This document shows positions 53,302 to 62,303 of a DNA stretch of 64,000 nt, in pieces. The stretch covers positions 1-64,000 of the forward strand of contig CAYGKA010000026.1 of NCBI GenBank assembly GCA_964350445.1, given 5' to 3'. Made by a program: the position numbers and the translations under genes. Positions within the stretch are counted from its first letter, which is position 1. Each line of letters starts with the position of its first letter. The notes below the pieces were generated by a model. The model was not told where the DNA came from and did not search any database. It worked only from the letters and a program-made list of their open reading frames with translations. Origin of the DNA: Hwanghaeella sp964350445 (GTDB lineage: Bacteria; Pseudomonadota; Alphaproteobacteria; UBA8366; Aestuariispiraceae).

Positions 53302-55626
53302 GTGGCAACCAATCTGACTCCGACATCCGAACGAATCTGGGACCAGAAGTACCGCTTCCGGGCGCCCGAGGGCGGTCCTGTGGACAAATCCATCGAGGAT
53401 AGCTGGCGCCGGGTGGCGAAGGCCTTGGCCGCGGCGGAAGGCACCGAACGGCGCAAGCCGGGCCGGAAAGCTGCCAAAGCGATCAAATCAATCGATTGGG
53501 AATCGAAATTCTACGACGCAATGTCGGATTTCAAGTTCCTGCCGGCCGGCCGGATTATGGCCGGCGCCGGGACCAGCCGGTCCGTAACGCTTTTCAACTG
53601 CTTCGTCATGGGCACCGTTCCCGATGACATGTCCGGTATCTTCACCCATTTGCGGGAAGCCGCCCTGACCATGCAGCAGGGCGGCGGAATCGGATACGAT
53701 TTTTCCACGCTGCGGCCCAAGGGCGCACCGGTTCACGGCGTCGGCGCCGATGCGTCCGGCCCGGTTTCCTTCATGGATGTGTGGAACGCCATGTGCCGCA
53801 CCATCATGTCGGCCGGATCCCGGCGCGGCGCGATGATGGCGACACTGCGTTGCGACCACCCGGATATCGAGGAATTCGTTCTCGCGAAACAGGTCGAAGG
53901 CCGGCTGACCAATTTCAATCTGTCGGTATTGGTGACGGATGCCTTCATGGCCGCCGTCAGGCTCGACGCGGATTGGGACCTTGTTTTCGACGGGACCGTG
54001 TTCAAGACCGTCAAGGCGCGCGAGTTGTGGGACTGCATCATGCGGACCACCTACGACTATGCGGAACCGGGCGTCATTTTCATCGACCGGATCAACGCGC
54101 GGAACAACCTGGCCTATTGCGAGACGATCAGCGCCACCAACCCTTGCGGCGAACAGCCGCTTCCGCCCTATGGGGCCTGTCTGCTGGGGTCCATCAATCT
54201 GGCGGCTTTGGTCCGCACCCCCTTCGCGGAGACGGCCGATATCGATGTCCCGGCGATGGAAGAACTCGTCCACACCGCGGTCCGGATGATGGACAACGTC
54301 ACGGAGGTTTCGCGGTTTCCCTTGCCCGAACAGGCGGCGGAAGCGGCGGCGAAGCGGCGTATCGGGTTGGGCGTGACCGGCTTGGCCGATGCGCTTGCGA
54401 TGTGCGGTGTCCGCTACGGGTCGCCGCAATCGGTCGCGCTGACGGAAACCTGGCTGAAGGCGGTCCGCGATGCGGCCTACCGGGCCTCCATCGACTTGGC
54501 GCGGGAGAAGGGATCCTTCCCGCTTTTCGACGCGGACGCCTATCTGATGAGCCCGTCGATCCAGGAACTGGACGAGGACATCCGCGCCGATATCGCAAAA
54601 TACGGCATCCGTAACGCGCTGCTGACCTCCATCGCGCCGACCGGCACCATCTCCATGCTGGCCAACAACATTTCCAGCGGGATTGAGCCGATCTTCGCCG
54701 TCGAGCAGATCCGAAAAGTCCTTTTGCCCGACGGAACACACCGGACCGAGCGCCTGCAGAACAACGCCTATCGCCTGTTCCGGGAGGCGTACGGTCCCGA
54801 CGCACCGGTGCCGGAAGTCTTCGTGGAAGTCGATGCGTTGAGCCCGGCCGACCACTTGGCCATCCAGGCCGCCGCACAGAAATACATCGACAGTTCGATT
54901 TCGAAGACGATCAATCTGCCGCCGGACATCCCCTATGAGGCGTTCAAGGACGTTTACCGTGAAGCCTATGATCTTGGCTGCAAGGGATGCACCACCTACC
55001 GGCCCAGCGCGGTGCGCGGTTCCGTCCTGGAAGCGGCCCCGAAAGCGGCCGAAGCCGTAAAACCGGCCGCGGCGGGGCCTGTCCCTATCCAGACGGACGC
55101 CGGGGCCGTGGTTTATATGGCGGAACCGTTGGACAGACCGGGCACGCTGACCGGATCGACCTACAAGATCAAATGGCCGGAAAGCGATCACGCGATCTAC
55201 ATCACCATGAACGATATCGACCAAGACGGGCGCAGGCGGCCCTTCGAGGTCTTCATCAACTCAAAGAACATGGAACACTATGCCTGGACCGTGGCGCTGA
55301 CCCGGATGATCAGTGCGGTGTTCCGCCGTGGCGGCGACGTGTCCTTCGTCGTCGAGGAATTGAAGGCCGTGTTCGACCCGCGCGGCGGCTATTGGATGGG
55401 CGGCCGATATGTGCCCTCGCTGCTGGCCGCGATCGGCGAGGTCATCGAAAAACACATGGTTCAGACGGGCTTCCTTGAACGCGGCGAGACGGTCTTGCCG
55501 AAAACCGGCGACAAGGCCGCGAGCAAGAAGGTCGGCGGCCAATGCCCGCGCTGCGGCACCGCATCACTGATGCGCCAGGAGGGATGTGATACATGCTCCT
55601 CCTGCGGATGGTCCCGCTGCGGTTAG
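53302..55626 (+). CDS. nrdJ: Adenosylcobalamin-dependent (class II) ribonucleotide reductase
   Basis: 774 residues from the GTG at 53302; a longer frame from a TTG adds 12 residues without family character. Reduces ribonucleotides using a B12 thiyl radical. Active-site NPCGEQPLPPYG, the QQGGGIGYDFSTLRP segment and the C-terminal CPRCG...CSSCG zinc/redox cysteines are present. Needs coenzyme B12, consistent with the adenosyltransferase at 36396. Confidence 0.95.
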   Translation: MATNLTPTSERIWDQKYRFRAPEGGPVDKSIEDSWRRVAKALAAAEGTERRKPGRKAAKAIKSIDWESKFYDAMSDFKFLPAGRIMAGAGTSRSVTLFNCFVMGTVPDDMSGIFTHLREAALTMQQGGGIGYDFSTLRPKGAPVHGVGADASGPVSFMDVWNAMCRTIMSAGSRRGAMMATLRCDHPDIEEFVLAKQVEGRLTNFNLSVLVTDAFMAAVRLDADWDLVFDGTVFKTVKARELWDCIMRTTYDYAEPGVIFIDRINARNNLAYCETISATNPCGEQPLPPYGACLLGSINLAALVRTPFAETADIDVPAMEELVHTAVRMMDNVTEVSRFPLPEQAAEAAAKRRIGLGVTGLADALAMCGVRYGSPQSVALTETWLKAVRDAAYRASIDLAREKGSFPLFDADAYLMSPSIQELDEDIRADIAKYGIRNALLTSIAPTGTISMLANNISSGIEPIFAVEQIRKVLLPDGTHRTERLQNNAYRLFREAYGPDAPVPEVFVEVDALSPADHLAIQAAAQKYIDSSISKTINLPPDIPYEAFKDVYREAYDLGCKGCTTYRPSAVRGSVLEAAPKAAEAVKPAAAGPVPIQTDAGAVVYMAEPLDRPGTLTGSTYKIKWPESDHAIYITMNDIDQDGRRRPFEVFINSKNMEHYAWTVALTRMISAVFRRGGDVSFVVEELKAVFDPRGGYWMGGRYVPSLLAAIGEVIEKHMVQTGFLERGETVLPKTGDKAASKKVGGQCPRCGTASLMRQEGCDTCSSCGWSRCG

Positions 55627-55686
55627 AACAGAGTGAGCGTGACCAAATCGGTTGAGACAGCCCCCTGACGCGGCTACCGTCTTCCC

Positions 55687-55911
55687 ATGTTCGGATCGAA
55701 AACCCAGCCTTGCCGGAAATGCGGCCGTCCCATCAGGGGATATGTGGATGACTGCCCCGGCTGCGGCACGCACAAGCCCGTTCCCGTGCCGGTTTCTTAC
55801 TATGTTGCGGGCGCCGTCATCGCCGTGGCGATTATCTATTTCGCGTCCGATTTCGAGCGGGTCATCGAATACTTCGGAGGCCGCCTGGGCAGCCTGCTCG
55901 GCGGGGATTGA
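55687..55911 (+). CDS. Small zinc-ribbon membrane protein
   Basis: 74 residues. Two CxxC pairs (CRKCG and CPGCG) form a zinc ribbon near residues 9-27, then one membrane helix (about 37-54). No known function. 60 bases after nrdJ on the same strand. Confidence 0.65.
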   Translation: MFGSKTQPCRKCGRPIRGYVDDCPGCGTHKPVPVPVSYYVAGAVIAVAIIYFASDFERVIEYFGGRLGSLLGGD

Positions 55912-55915
55912 GCCG

Positions 55916-56575
55916 TCAGTCCGCCGGTTCGTCGGACTCGGCGCAAACCTTCTCAAGCATCGAGGTCAGGCTTTCGTCATCGACGCCGAGTTGGTGGAGC
56001 CGCGCCACCGTGTTCTCCAGATAAATCCGGTTTGGTCCCCGCGTCCCGCAGGCCTTCGCGATCATCGCGGCCCGGGTTTCCTGCGACAGGTGTCCCATAT
56101 ATTGCCGGTGCGCGCGGTCGACCACGAAAGACCAGCACTGCACGGTTCGTCCGTCGTCGACGGAGGCCGGCAGAAGCGTCGGATTGTAGATACCGGTCAC
56201 CATCTCGCGAACCCAGAGGTAGTCGATGGCTTCCTCCAACTGGGTGAGGCCGCAGACCCGATAGGCCATGCCCGCGCATTCCCCGCCTTCGTCCAGCCCA
56301 AGCACCAGGCCCGGACACTCAACGGTCCCGCGATACCCATGCGACAAGACGCAGAACGACCGATGCCAGCCGCGCAGACGAACCATGGCCGCTTCCATGT
56401 GATGGAAACCCGGGTCCCACATCAACGAACCGTACCCGAAGAACCAAACGTCTTCCTTCGGCGGAAGGGAGGACAGGAACGCCTTCTTCCGTCGGTCGCT
56501 TTCCTCAGCCGACAGGACCGGCAGGCCTTCGGCTATCCGGTCGTCGCGTGCCTGTTTGAAAAAATCGTAACTCAC
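55916..56575 (-). CDS. ChaC-type gamma-glutamylcyclotransferase
   Basis: 219 residues from a GTG at 56575; a longer frame to 56746 would run into the divergent gene and lacks family character. Degrades glutathione (or related gamma-glutamyl peptides) to oxoproline. FGYGSLMW is the substrate-binding signature; REMVTGIYNP follows as in ChaC. Convergent with the zinc-ribbon gene, 4 bases between stops. Confidence 0.88.
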   Translation of the reverse strand: MSYDFFKQARDDRIAEGLPVLSAEESDRRKKAFLSSLPPKEDVWFFGYGSLMWDPGFHHMEAAMVRLRGWHRSFCVLSHGYRGTVECPGLVLGLDEGGECAGMAYRVCGLTQLEEAIDYLWVREMVTGIYNPTLLPASVDDGRTVQCWSFVVDRAHRQYMGHLSQETRAAMIAKACGTRGPNRIYLENTVARLHQLGVDDESLTSMLEKVCAESDEPAD

Positions 56576-56711
56576 ACCGCTCGCTCTGGCTGCGAATTTG
56601 AAAGATGATATCGAATCTAGCGATATGCGGCGCCGGTTCAACAGAACAAAGCCGCCTGTTGAGCCGCAGCCCTGGTGCGATGTCGTTCCGATCGCCATAT
56701 AGTGAAGCCTG

Positions 56712-57824
56712 ATGATGCCCCTTCGCCGCCTTTCCTTCGCCGCCATTGCCGCCGTCGTAACGGCGGCCGGCGCCTATGCCGGGTATTGGTGGTGGGGCGC
56801 CGACAAGATGGACAGTACCGTCACCGGCTGGATCGAGGATTGGCGTCGCGCCGGATACCGAATCGATTATGCGGAGAAAACGGTCGGGGGATTCCCCTGG
56901 ACCGTCCGTATCAGTCTTGTCCGCCCCGCCCTGGCCGACCCCGCCGGCGCTTGGTCTTGGAGCGGCGGCAATCTCGACCTGTCCGCCGAACCATGGTCGC
57001 CGACCCGGTACACGCTTTCCGCCGGGGGCGGCCATGAAGCGATGGTTCCCGTCGCGGGACGGCTCGTTCCGATGCGGGCGACGGCCGACCGCGCGGAAGG
57101 CACCGCGCTGTTCGACTTGGATGGGCGGCTTCGCCAAGCCGACATCACACTTGAGAATGTCGACGGCGTCGCAGCCGAGCTGAACGCCGACCTGAAAATC
57201 CACCGCGCGACGGTGACGCTTACCCAACCCGCGACGCCCGCCCGAATTCATGATGACGAAGAAGCCTCCGTCGACCTTCTGGTCCAAGGGTTGCGCCTGC
57301 CCGCCGCCCTTGCCGGCCCCCTGGGACGGGACATCGCGCACACATCGCTGCGCGCCCGCCTGATGGGCCCGGTTCCCCGCACGGATATGCGGCGCGCATT
57401 GGAAACTTGGCGCGATGCCGGCGGCACGCTGGAAGTGCCCTGGCTGAGCATGGAATGGGGCCCGACGAAGCTGCGCGCAGAAGGAACCATGGCCCTGGAC
57501 GATCTGCTGCGTCCCTCCGCCGCCTTCGATGCGAAAGTCGCCGGATTGAGCGACACGCTGGACGCGCTTGTTGACGCGAAACTGATCCGCCCGGATTCCG
57601 CGCGGCTCGCCAGTGTGGGTTTGATGCTGTTCGCGCGGGTTCCGCCGGGCGGTGGAGAGCCGGAATTGACCGTGCCGCTGAGCGCCCTGGATGGCGATGT
57701 CTATTTAGGACCGATCAAGATGGGTCGGGTCCTGCCGGTGCTTCCGCCGGAACAGGCGGGAACCGCGCCGCCCCCCGCCCCGGTTACGGCGGAGACCTTG
57801 CCCGCACCCGGACAATCGAACTGA
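56712..57824 (+). CDS. DUF2125 family protein
   Basis: 370 residues. N-terminal signal or anchor (about 5-27), then a long beta-rich periplasmic domain starting YAGYWWWGADKMD as in the family. Function unknown. A short Pro/Ala-rich end. Convergent with hisC. Confidence 0.87.
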   Translation: MMPLRRLSFAAIAAVVTAAGAYAGYWWWGADKMDSTVTGWIEDWRRAGYRIDYAEKTVGGFPWTVRISLVRPALADPAGAWSWSGGNLDLSAEPWSPTRYTLSAGGGHEAMVPVAGRLVPMRATADRAEGTALFDLDGRLRQADITLENVDGVAAELNADLKIHRATVTLTQPATPARIHDDEEASVDLLVQGLRLPAALAGPLGRDIAHTSLRARLMGPVPRTDMRRALETWRDAGGTLEVPWLSMEWGPTKLRAEGTMALDDLLRPSAAFDAKVAGLSDTLDALVDAKLIRPDSARLASVGLMLFARVPPGGGEPELTVPLSALDGDVYLGPIKMGRVLPVLPPEQAGTAPPPAPVTAETLPAPGQSN

Positions 57825-57834
57825 GGAAGGCGGC

Positions 57835-58923
57835 TTATTCCGTCGCCAGGAAACCTTTCAACGCATCGACCGACAGGCGGCATTCCTTTTCGGTTCCGAC
57901 GGTCAGGCGCAGATATTCCGGCAGGCTGTACCCGCCGACCCCGCGCGCGATGACGCCCTTCTTTTCCAGAAAAGCATTGGCCTTCTGGCAGCGCGACGCC
58001 TCTCCAAAGCCGATCAGGATGAAGTTCCCGACCGACGGGTTTACCTCAAGCCCGAGGGCCCTGACCGCTTCCGTCAACCAAGTCAGCCATTCGTCGTTGT
58101 GACGGCAGCTTTCGGCCACATGGGCGGTGTCCAGAATCGCGGCGATACCGGCGGCCTGCGCCGCGGCGTTGACATTGAACGGGCTGCGCAGCCGGTTCAT
58201 GGCGCCGATGACCTCGGGCTTGGCATAGCCCCAGCCGAGACGGAGCGCCGCCAATCCGTAAATTTTGGAGAACGTCCGCAGCATGACGACATTGTCGTAA
58301 TCATCGACAAACCCCGCCCCCGCGGAATAGTCGTTGCGGGATACATATTCCGCATAGGCGGCGTCCAGGACGCACAGCACATGCGGCGGCAATCCTTCGA
58401 TCAGACGCCGGACCTCGCCGTCGTCCAGATAGGTTCCCGTCGGATTGTTCGGGTTGGCGATGAATACCAGCTTCGTCTGGGGCCCCACGGCCGCCAGCAT
58501 CGCATCCACATCGGTCGTCAGGTTCTTTTCAGGCGCCGCGACAGGCGTCGAGCCCGTTGTGATCGTGGTGATCCGGTACATGGCGAAACCGTGCTTTGAA
58601 TACACGACCTCGTCCCCCACGCCGGCATAGGCGCGGATCAGAAGCGTGATCAACTCGTCGGAACCGGCGCCGCAGATGATCCGCTCCGGGTCCAGGCCGT
58701 ATGCCTTGCCGATGGCACGGCGCAATTCGTTCGCCCCGCCGTCTGGATACCGATGCAGATTCTCCGCGCCTTCCCGAAAGGCGCGAATGGCGTCGGGGCT
58801 CGGCCCCAACGGGTTCTCGTTCGCTGACAGGATCGCCGGTTCGTCGATCCCTTCCAACTTGTGCTCGCCCGGAACATAGAGCGGGGCATCCATAACGCCC
58901 GGCTTCGGAGTCGGCCGCATCAT
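57835..58923 (-). CDS. hisC: Histidinol-phosphate / aromatic aminotransferase
   Basis: 362 residues from the ATG at 58923 (GGGGAG about 11 bases upstream). PLP fold type I; catalytic Lys in RTFSKIYGLAALRLGWG, FIANPNNPTGTY substrate site. Next to chorismate mutase, so it probably acts (also) on phenylpyruvate or prephenate in aromatic amino acid synthesis rather than only in histidine synthesis. Confidence 0.92.
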   Translation of the reverse strand: MMRPTPKPGVMDAPLYVPGEHKLEGIDEPAILSANENPLGPSPDAIRAFREGAENLHRYPDGGANELRRAIGKAYGLDPERIICGAGSDELITLLIRAYAGVGDEVVYSKHGFAMYRITTITTGSTPVAAPEKNLTTDVDAMLAAVGPQTKLVFIANPNNPTGTYLDDGEVRRLIEGLPPHVLCVLDAAYAEYVSRNDYSAGAGFVDDYDNVVMLRTFSKIYGLAALRLGWGYAKPEVIGAMNRLRSPFNVNAAAQAAGIAAILDTAHVAESCRHNDEWLTWLTEAVRALGLEVNPSVGNFILIGFGEASRCQKANAFLEKKGVIARGVGGYSLPEYLRLTVGTEKECRLSVDALKGFLATE

Positions 58924-58986
58924 GTGTTCAATACTCCCCAAACCGTATCCAAAGGATACTGTTCATCACGACCCGCAGGCCGGCCC

Positions 58987-59841
58987 CTATTCGCCGGATC
59001 CGGGTTTGCTTCCCCCGGTGATCGGCGATGCATAGGCGCCAATGACCCGCGCGGAGGCCGCCGGACCCGCTTTAACGAATTTGGTGACACGTTCGTCTTC
59101 CGCGGCGACGAAATCTTCGACCTGGGCCAAATGTATCCACTCGCCGTTCTGTTCCAGGGATGCGAGCAACACGCCGGGCAGGACTGCTTCCTTCAGCTTC
59201 GAAACCAGCGTGCTGCGGCTGACGGGATCCACGGTCGTGAAAACGACGAAACTGACATCGTCACCCGTCGGCTCCGGGTCCAGCCGCGCGACAGCGACCG
59301 CATCCGCCGGCACGCCACGGACATTGCCGACACCGGCGAAGGGCATTCGCTGAACGATGACGGGCGCGCCGGGGACCGCAAGTTGGGTCCACCACGGATG
59401 GTCGTCATCTTCTTCCGGCGGGGGAAGAACGCCGACATCCGCCTGGCCATTCAGAACCTGCTGCAGCACTTCACGCCGGGTCTCGAACGCGGTCATCGGC
59501 ACCTGGGAACCGAATTGGTCGCGCGCCAGATCCCACAGCGTATGATGCGCCGCATCCGAGAACACGGCGATTTTGTAGCTCGCCTGGATCATGGTGAAGG
59601 CAGCGATCATCTCATGCCACATCCGCGCCAGGGCGGAGAGTTGGAAAGGTCCTGTGTGACGGCCGCTCAACCGGCGCAGCATGGAGGCTTCCCTGGACGG
59701 CCGGATCGGCAGCGCCGTAATGCTTTTCTTCGCGGCGCTGACATGTTTCACCACATCGGCGCGCTTCATGATCAGATCATGGATGGCGTCATCGATCTCA
59801 TCGATTTCCCGCCGTAGATCATCCAAGGAACGGTTTGTCAT
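58987..59841 (-). CDS. Chorismate mutase domain protein with a C-terminal extension
   Basis: 284 residues from the ATG at 59841. An AroQ-type chorismate mutase domain (about 1-85: SLDDLRREIDEIDDAIHDLIMKRADVV) is followed by about 200 residues of unclear fold, with a possible substrate-binding-like segment (FETRREVLQQVLNGQADVGVLP). Not a standard prephenate dehydratase: the usual ESRP/TRF motifs are missing. Operon with hisC. Confidence 0.82.
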   Translation of the reverse strand: MTNRSLDDLRREIDEIDDAIHDLIMKRADVVKHVSAAKKSITALPIRPSREASMLRRLSGRHTGPFQLSALARMWHEMIAAFTMIQASYKIAVFSDAAHHTLWDLARDQFGSQVPMTAFETRREVLQQVLNGQADVGVLPPPEEDDDHPWWTQLAVPGAPVIVQRMPFAGVGNVRGVPADAVAVARLDPEPTGDDVSFVVFTTVDPVSRSTLVSKLKEAVLPGVLLASLEQNGEWIHLAQVEDFVAAEDERVTKFVKAGPAASARVIGAYASPITGGSKPGSGE

Positions 59842-60281
59842 CGTACAGGCCGGTCCACCTTCGTTGGGGCAATTGTTCACCGGCAAAACCGGGGTAAACC
59901 GCGATTTGCCGGGGGCACACTCCTACAGTCTGGTTTGCTTATTGGCAATTGGCCAGTGCGCCCTTGGCAGGACAGACAGTGTTTGCAGAAAAGGCCTTTT
60001 GCCGTGCGAAAGGGCAGTCGGGACTTGCGGGTCTCGGCCTGTTCACCAGATATCAAGGGTTCGTGGGGCATACCGGCCATGCGGCGTTAACTCTTGCAGC
60101 CAACGCCGGGTTTGCTATGTATCCTGCGATCAAAGGAAAAACGGGCACGGCAGGACATGCCGAGCCCCTGCTCAGATACCGCGCAAAGGCATATCACGTT
60201 GATATGCGCCGAAGGTTGAATTAGGGAACGCCCCGAATAGTCGCGAAGAATTCGGACGCGTCGAGGTAAGGACCAGGACAG
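59842..60281. other. Divergent intergenic region between chorismate mutase and metA
   Basis: About 440 bases. Holds two hairpins on the metA side: an interrupted stem (60143-60146/60164-60167 plus 60149-60152/60158-60161) and the perfect palindrome at 60189-60207. No gene recognised. I searched by eye for a SAM-II riboswitch, common before alphaproteobacterial met genes, and did not find its conserved segments. Confidence 0.5.
60189..60207. promoter_or_regulatory. 19-base palindrome in the metA leader
   Basis: GCATATCA, CGT, TGATATGC: a perfect 8+3+8 inverted repeat 75 bases before metA. Reads like an operator for an ArsR-type dimer; SahR/SamR-type regulators of methionine genes use ATATC-containing palindromes, but I cannot confirm the match. 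Confidence 0.5.
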
Positions 60282-61211
60282 ATGCCGATCAAGATTCCGG
60301 ACGAGCTTCCCGCCCGCCGCCATCTGGAAGATGAGGGCGTTGTCGTGATGGGCGAACGCGATGCCGTGCGCCAGGATATCCGCCCGATGCGGATTGCGGT
60401 CCTGAATCTGATGCCGAAGAAGGAAAGCACCGAGACGCAACTGACCCGCTTGATCGGGGCCTCGCCCCTGCAGGTGGAGCTGACCCTTCTGACGACCGGT
60501 TCCTATGTGCCGACGAATGTCTCCCAGAAGCACCTCAGCGCCTTCTACTCGACCTGGGAAGACGTCAAGGACCAGAAATTCGACGGCTTGGTCGTCACCG
60601 GTGCGCCGATCGAGACCCTGCCGTTCGAAGATGTGCAATATTGGTCGGAACTGCGCCGGATCTTCGACTGGACACAGAGCCACGTTCACAGCACGTTCAA
60701 CATCTGCTGGGGCGCCCAGGCGTCTTTGAAACATTTCCGCGACGTCCCCAAGCACGAATTGCCCGGCAAGATGTTCGGCGTTTTTGAACATACGGTGAGC
60801 GCGCCCGGCAATACCTTGCTGCGCGGGTTCAACGACATCTTCCGCGTTCCGGTCTCCCGACACACGGAAACGCGCAAGGAAGACCTGCCCGACGACCCCC
60901 TGCTGACCGTTTTGGCGGAATCCGACGAATCCGGCCTCTGCTTGGTCCAGGATCAGCGTTTCCGGCAGATCTATATATTCAACCACTTGGAATACGACGC
61001 GCGCACCTTGGGCGATGAGTACAATCGAGACGTCAGCCAAGGCATGTCCATCGGCGTGCCCAAGAACTACTTCCCGGATGACGACCCGACGCAGGAGCCG
61101 CGGAACCGTTGGCGGGCCCATGCCCATCTTCTGTTCGGCAACTGGATCAACGACGTCTACCAAACGGTGCCTTTCGAGATCGAGGATATCGGTAGGATGG
61201 CCGCCGAATGA
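60282..61211 (+). CDS. metA: Homoserine O-acyltransferase, probably acetyl-CoA specific (MetA)
   Basis: 309 residues. First committed step of methionine synthesis. Nucleophile Cys142 in NICWGAQA, His235 and Glu237 in FNHLEYD. Residue 111 is Glu (GAPIETLPF). In characterised MetA proteins Glu111 gives acetyl-CoA and Gly111 succinyl-CoA use, so the name succinyltransferase would mislead here. Its stop overlaps the start of the next gene by four bases. Confidence 0.94.
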   Translation: MPIKIPDELPARRHLEDEGVVVMGERDAVRQDIRPMRIAVLNLMPKKESTETQLTRLIGASPLQVELTLLTTGSYVPTNVSQKHLSAFYSTWEDVKDQKFDGLVVTGAPIETLPFEDVQYWSELRRIFDWTQSHVHSTFNICWGAQASLKHFRDVPKHELPGKMFGVFEHTVSAPGNTLLRGFNDIFRVPVSRHTETRKEDLPDDPLLTVLAESDESGLCLVQDQRFRQIYIFNHLEYDARTLGDEYNRDVSQGMSIGVPKNYFPDDDPTQEPRNRWRAHAHLLFGNWINDVYQTVPFEIEDIGRMAAE

Positions 61212-61661
61212 CGATGCGCGCGGGCCATAGCACGCGCCGTTCTCTGGCCATTGGACTGGCGCTGTTCGGGCTGTTCTTTCAGTTGTTTCTGCCTGTATCG
61301 CTCGCCGCGGCGGCGNNNNNNNNNNNNNNNNNNNNNNNNNNNNNNNNNNNNNNNNNNNNNNNNNNNNNNNNNNNNNNNNNNNNNNNNNNNNNNNNNNNNN
61401 NNNNNNNNNNNNNNNCCGCCCGGTGAAACCCGGGACGGGGCGAGCGACGCCGGCGCCTATGTCGAAGCCTGCAATCACTGCGTCCTTCATGCCGCCCATT
61501 TCTTCCTGCCCGCGCGGGGCCTGGAAGCCATAGAGCGGCCCGCGACCGGGGGCCAACGCCTCAGCCGTACCCTATCCGATAGAAATCACGGAACCGCCGC
61601 CAAGGCCGGTTTCGATGCGCGCGGTCCGCCGTCGGAGATGCCGTTCCGGCCTAGTGCCTGA
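61208..61661 (+). CDS. DUF2946-type small exported protein, interrupted by an assembly gap
   Basis: The ATG at 61208 overlaps the metA stop. An N-terminal signal segment (ALFGLFFQLFLPVSLAAA) runs into 100 N. After the gap, a frame to 61661 has ACNHCVLHAAHFFLPARG, the CxxC-type core of DUF2946 proteins. Frames before and after differ, but the gap length is arbitrary, so no frameshift is implied. Next to PCuAC, a common pairing in copper-related loci. Confidence 0.7.
61316..61415. other. Assembly gap (100 N)
   Basis: Exactly 100 undetermined bases, a conventional placeholder for a scaffold gap of unknown length. Sequence and frame across it cannot be read. Confidence 0.99.
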
Positions 61662-61699
61662 CCCAACCGCATCAACCTGATTTCGTCGGAGTTTCGACC

Positions 61700-62230
61700 A
61701 TGAAGACCATTTCCAAAGCGGTGATCGCCGCCGCATTCGCTATTCTGTCCATCAGTACCGCCCCCATCGGCGCCTTGGCCATGGACCCCGTCACGGCGGG
61801 GAACCTGACCATCGAGCCGGGCTGGGCCCGCGCCAGCGCCACCCCGCTCGCCAAGGCCGGGGCCGCTTTCTTCGTCATCCACAACACGGGCGGCAGCGAC
61901 GACGTTCTGGTCGGCGCCGAAAGCGTCGTGGCCGGAAAAACGGAAGTCCATACCCATAAGCACGAGAACGGCGTCATGAAGATGTTGCCCGCCGGGGACG
62001 TCGCCGTTCCCGCCGGCGGCATGGCCATGATGAAGCCGGGCGGTTTGCACGTGATGCTGATGGGGTTGCACGCCCCCTTGAAGGAAGGCGAGCATTTCCA
62101 GGTGACGCTGAAATTCGCCGGGGCGGGTGACGTCACCGTGCCTGTCACCATCATGGGCGTCGCGGCCAAGGGACCGGGCAATGGCCATGGACAGGGCCAC
62201 ATGCAGCACGGCAAGACGACCAGCGAATAA
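61700..62230 (+). CDS. PCuAC family periplasmic copper chaperone
   Basis: 176 residues. Signal peptide to about residue 27, then the PCuAC fold. Copper ligands appear in the order H...M...HVM: VHTHKHENGVMKM, later GLHVMLMGL. A His-rich tail (GHGQGHMQHGK) may add copper sites. Delivers Cu(I) to cytochrome oxidase CuA. GGAG precedes the ATG. Confidence 0.92.
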   Translation: MKTISKAVIAAAFAILSISTAPIGALAMDPVTAGNLTIEPGWARASATPLAKAGAAFFVIHNTGGSDDVLVGAESVVAGKTEVHTHKHENGVMKMLPAGDVAVPAGGMAMMKPGGLHVMLMGLHAPLKEGEHFQVTLKFAGAGDVTVPVTIMGVAAKGPGNGHGQGHMQHGKTTSE

Positions 62231-62303
62231 CTTGCGACGCAGTTCGGGTGTACGGCGCGGCACGCTGTCTTGACGCAGCCGCCGCGCCGTGCAGTTTGCG
62301 CCG

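Noticed and set aside
53488..55224. A 578-codon minus-strand frame opposite nrdJ
   Set aside because: Antisense of a fully supported enzyme gene, no motifs of its own.
59842..60281. SAM-II riboswitch upstream of metA
   Set aside because: The conserved segments of that RNA were not found by eye; a covariance-model search would be decisive.
61208..61661. Frameshifted pseudogene between metA and PCuAC
   Set aside because: The frame change falls at a 100-N placeholder of unknown real length, so it is no evidence of a broken gene.
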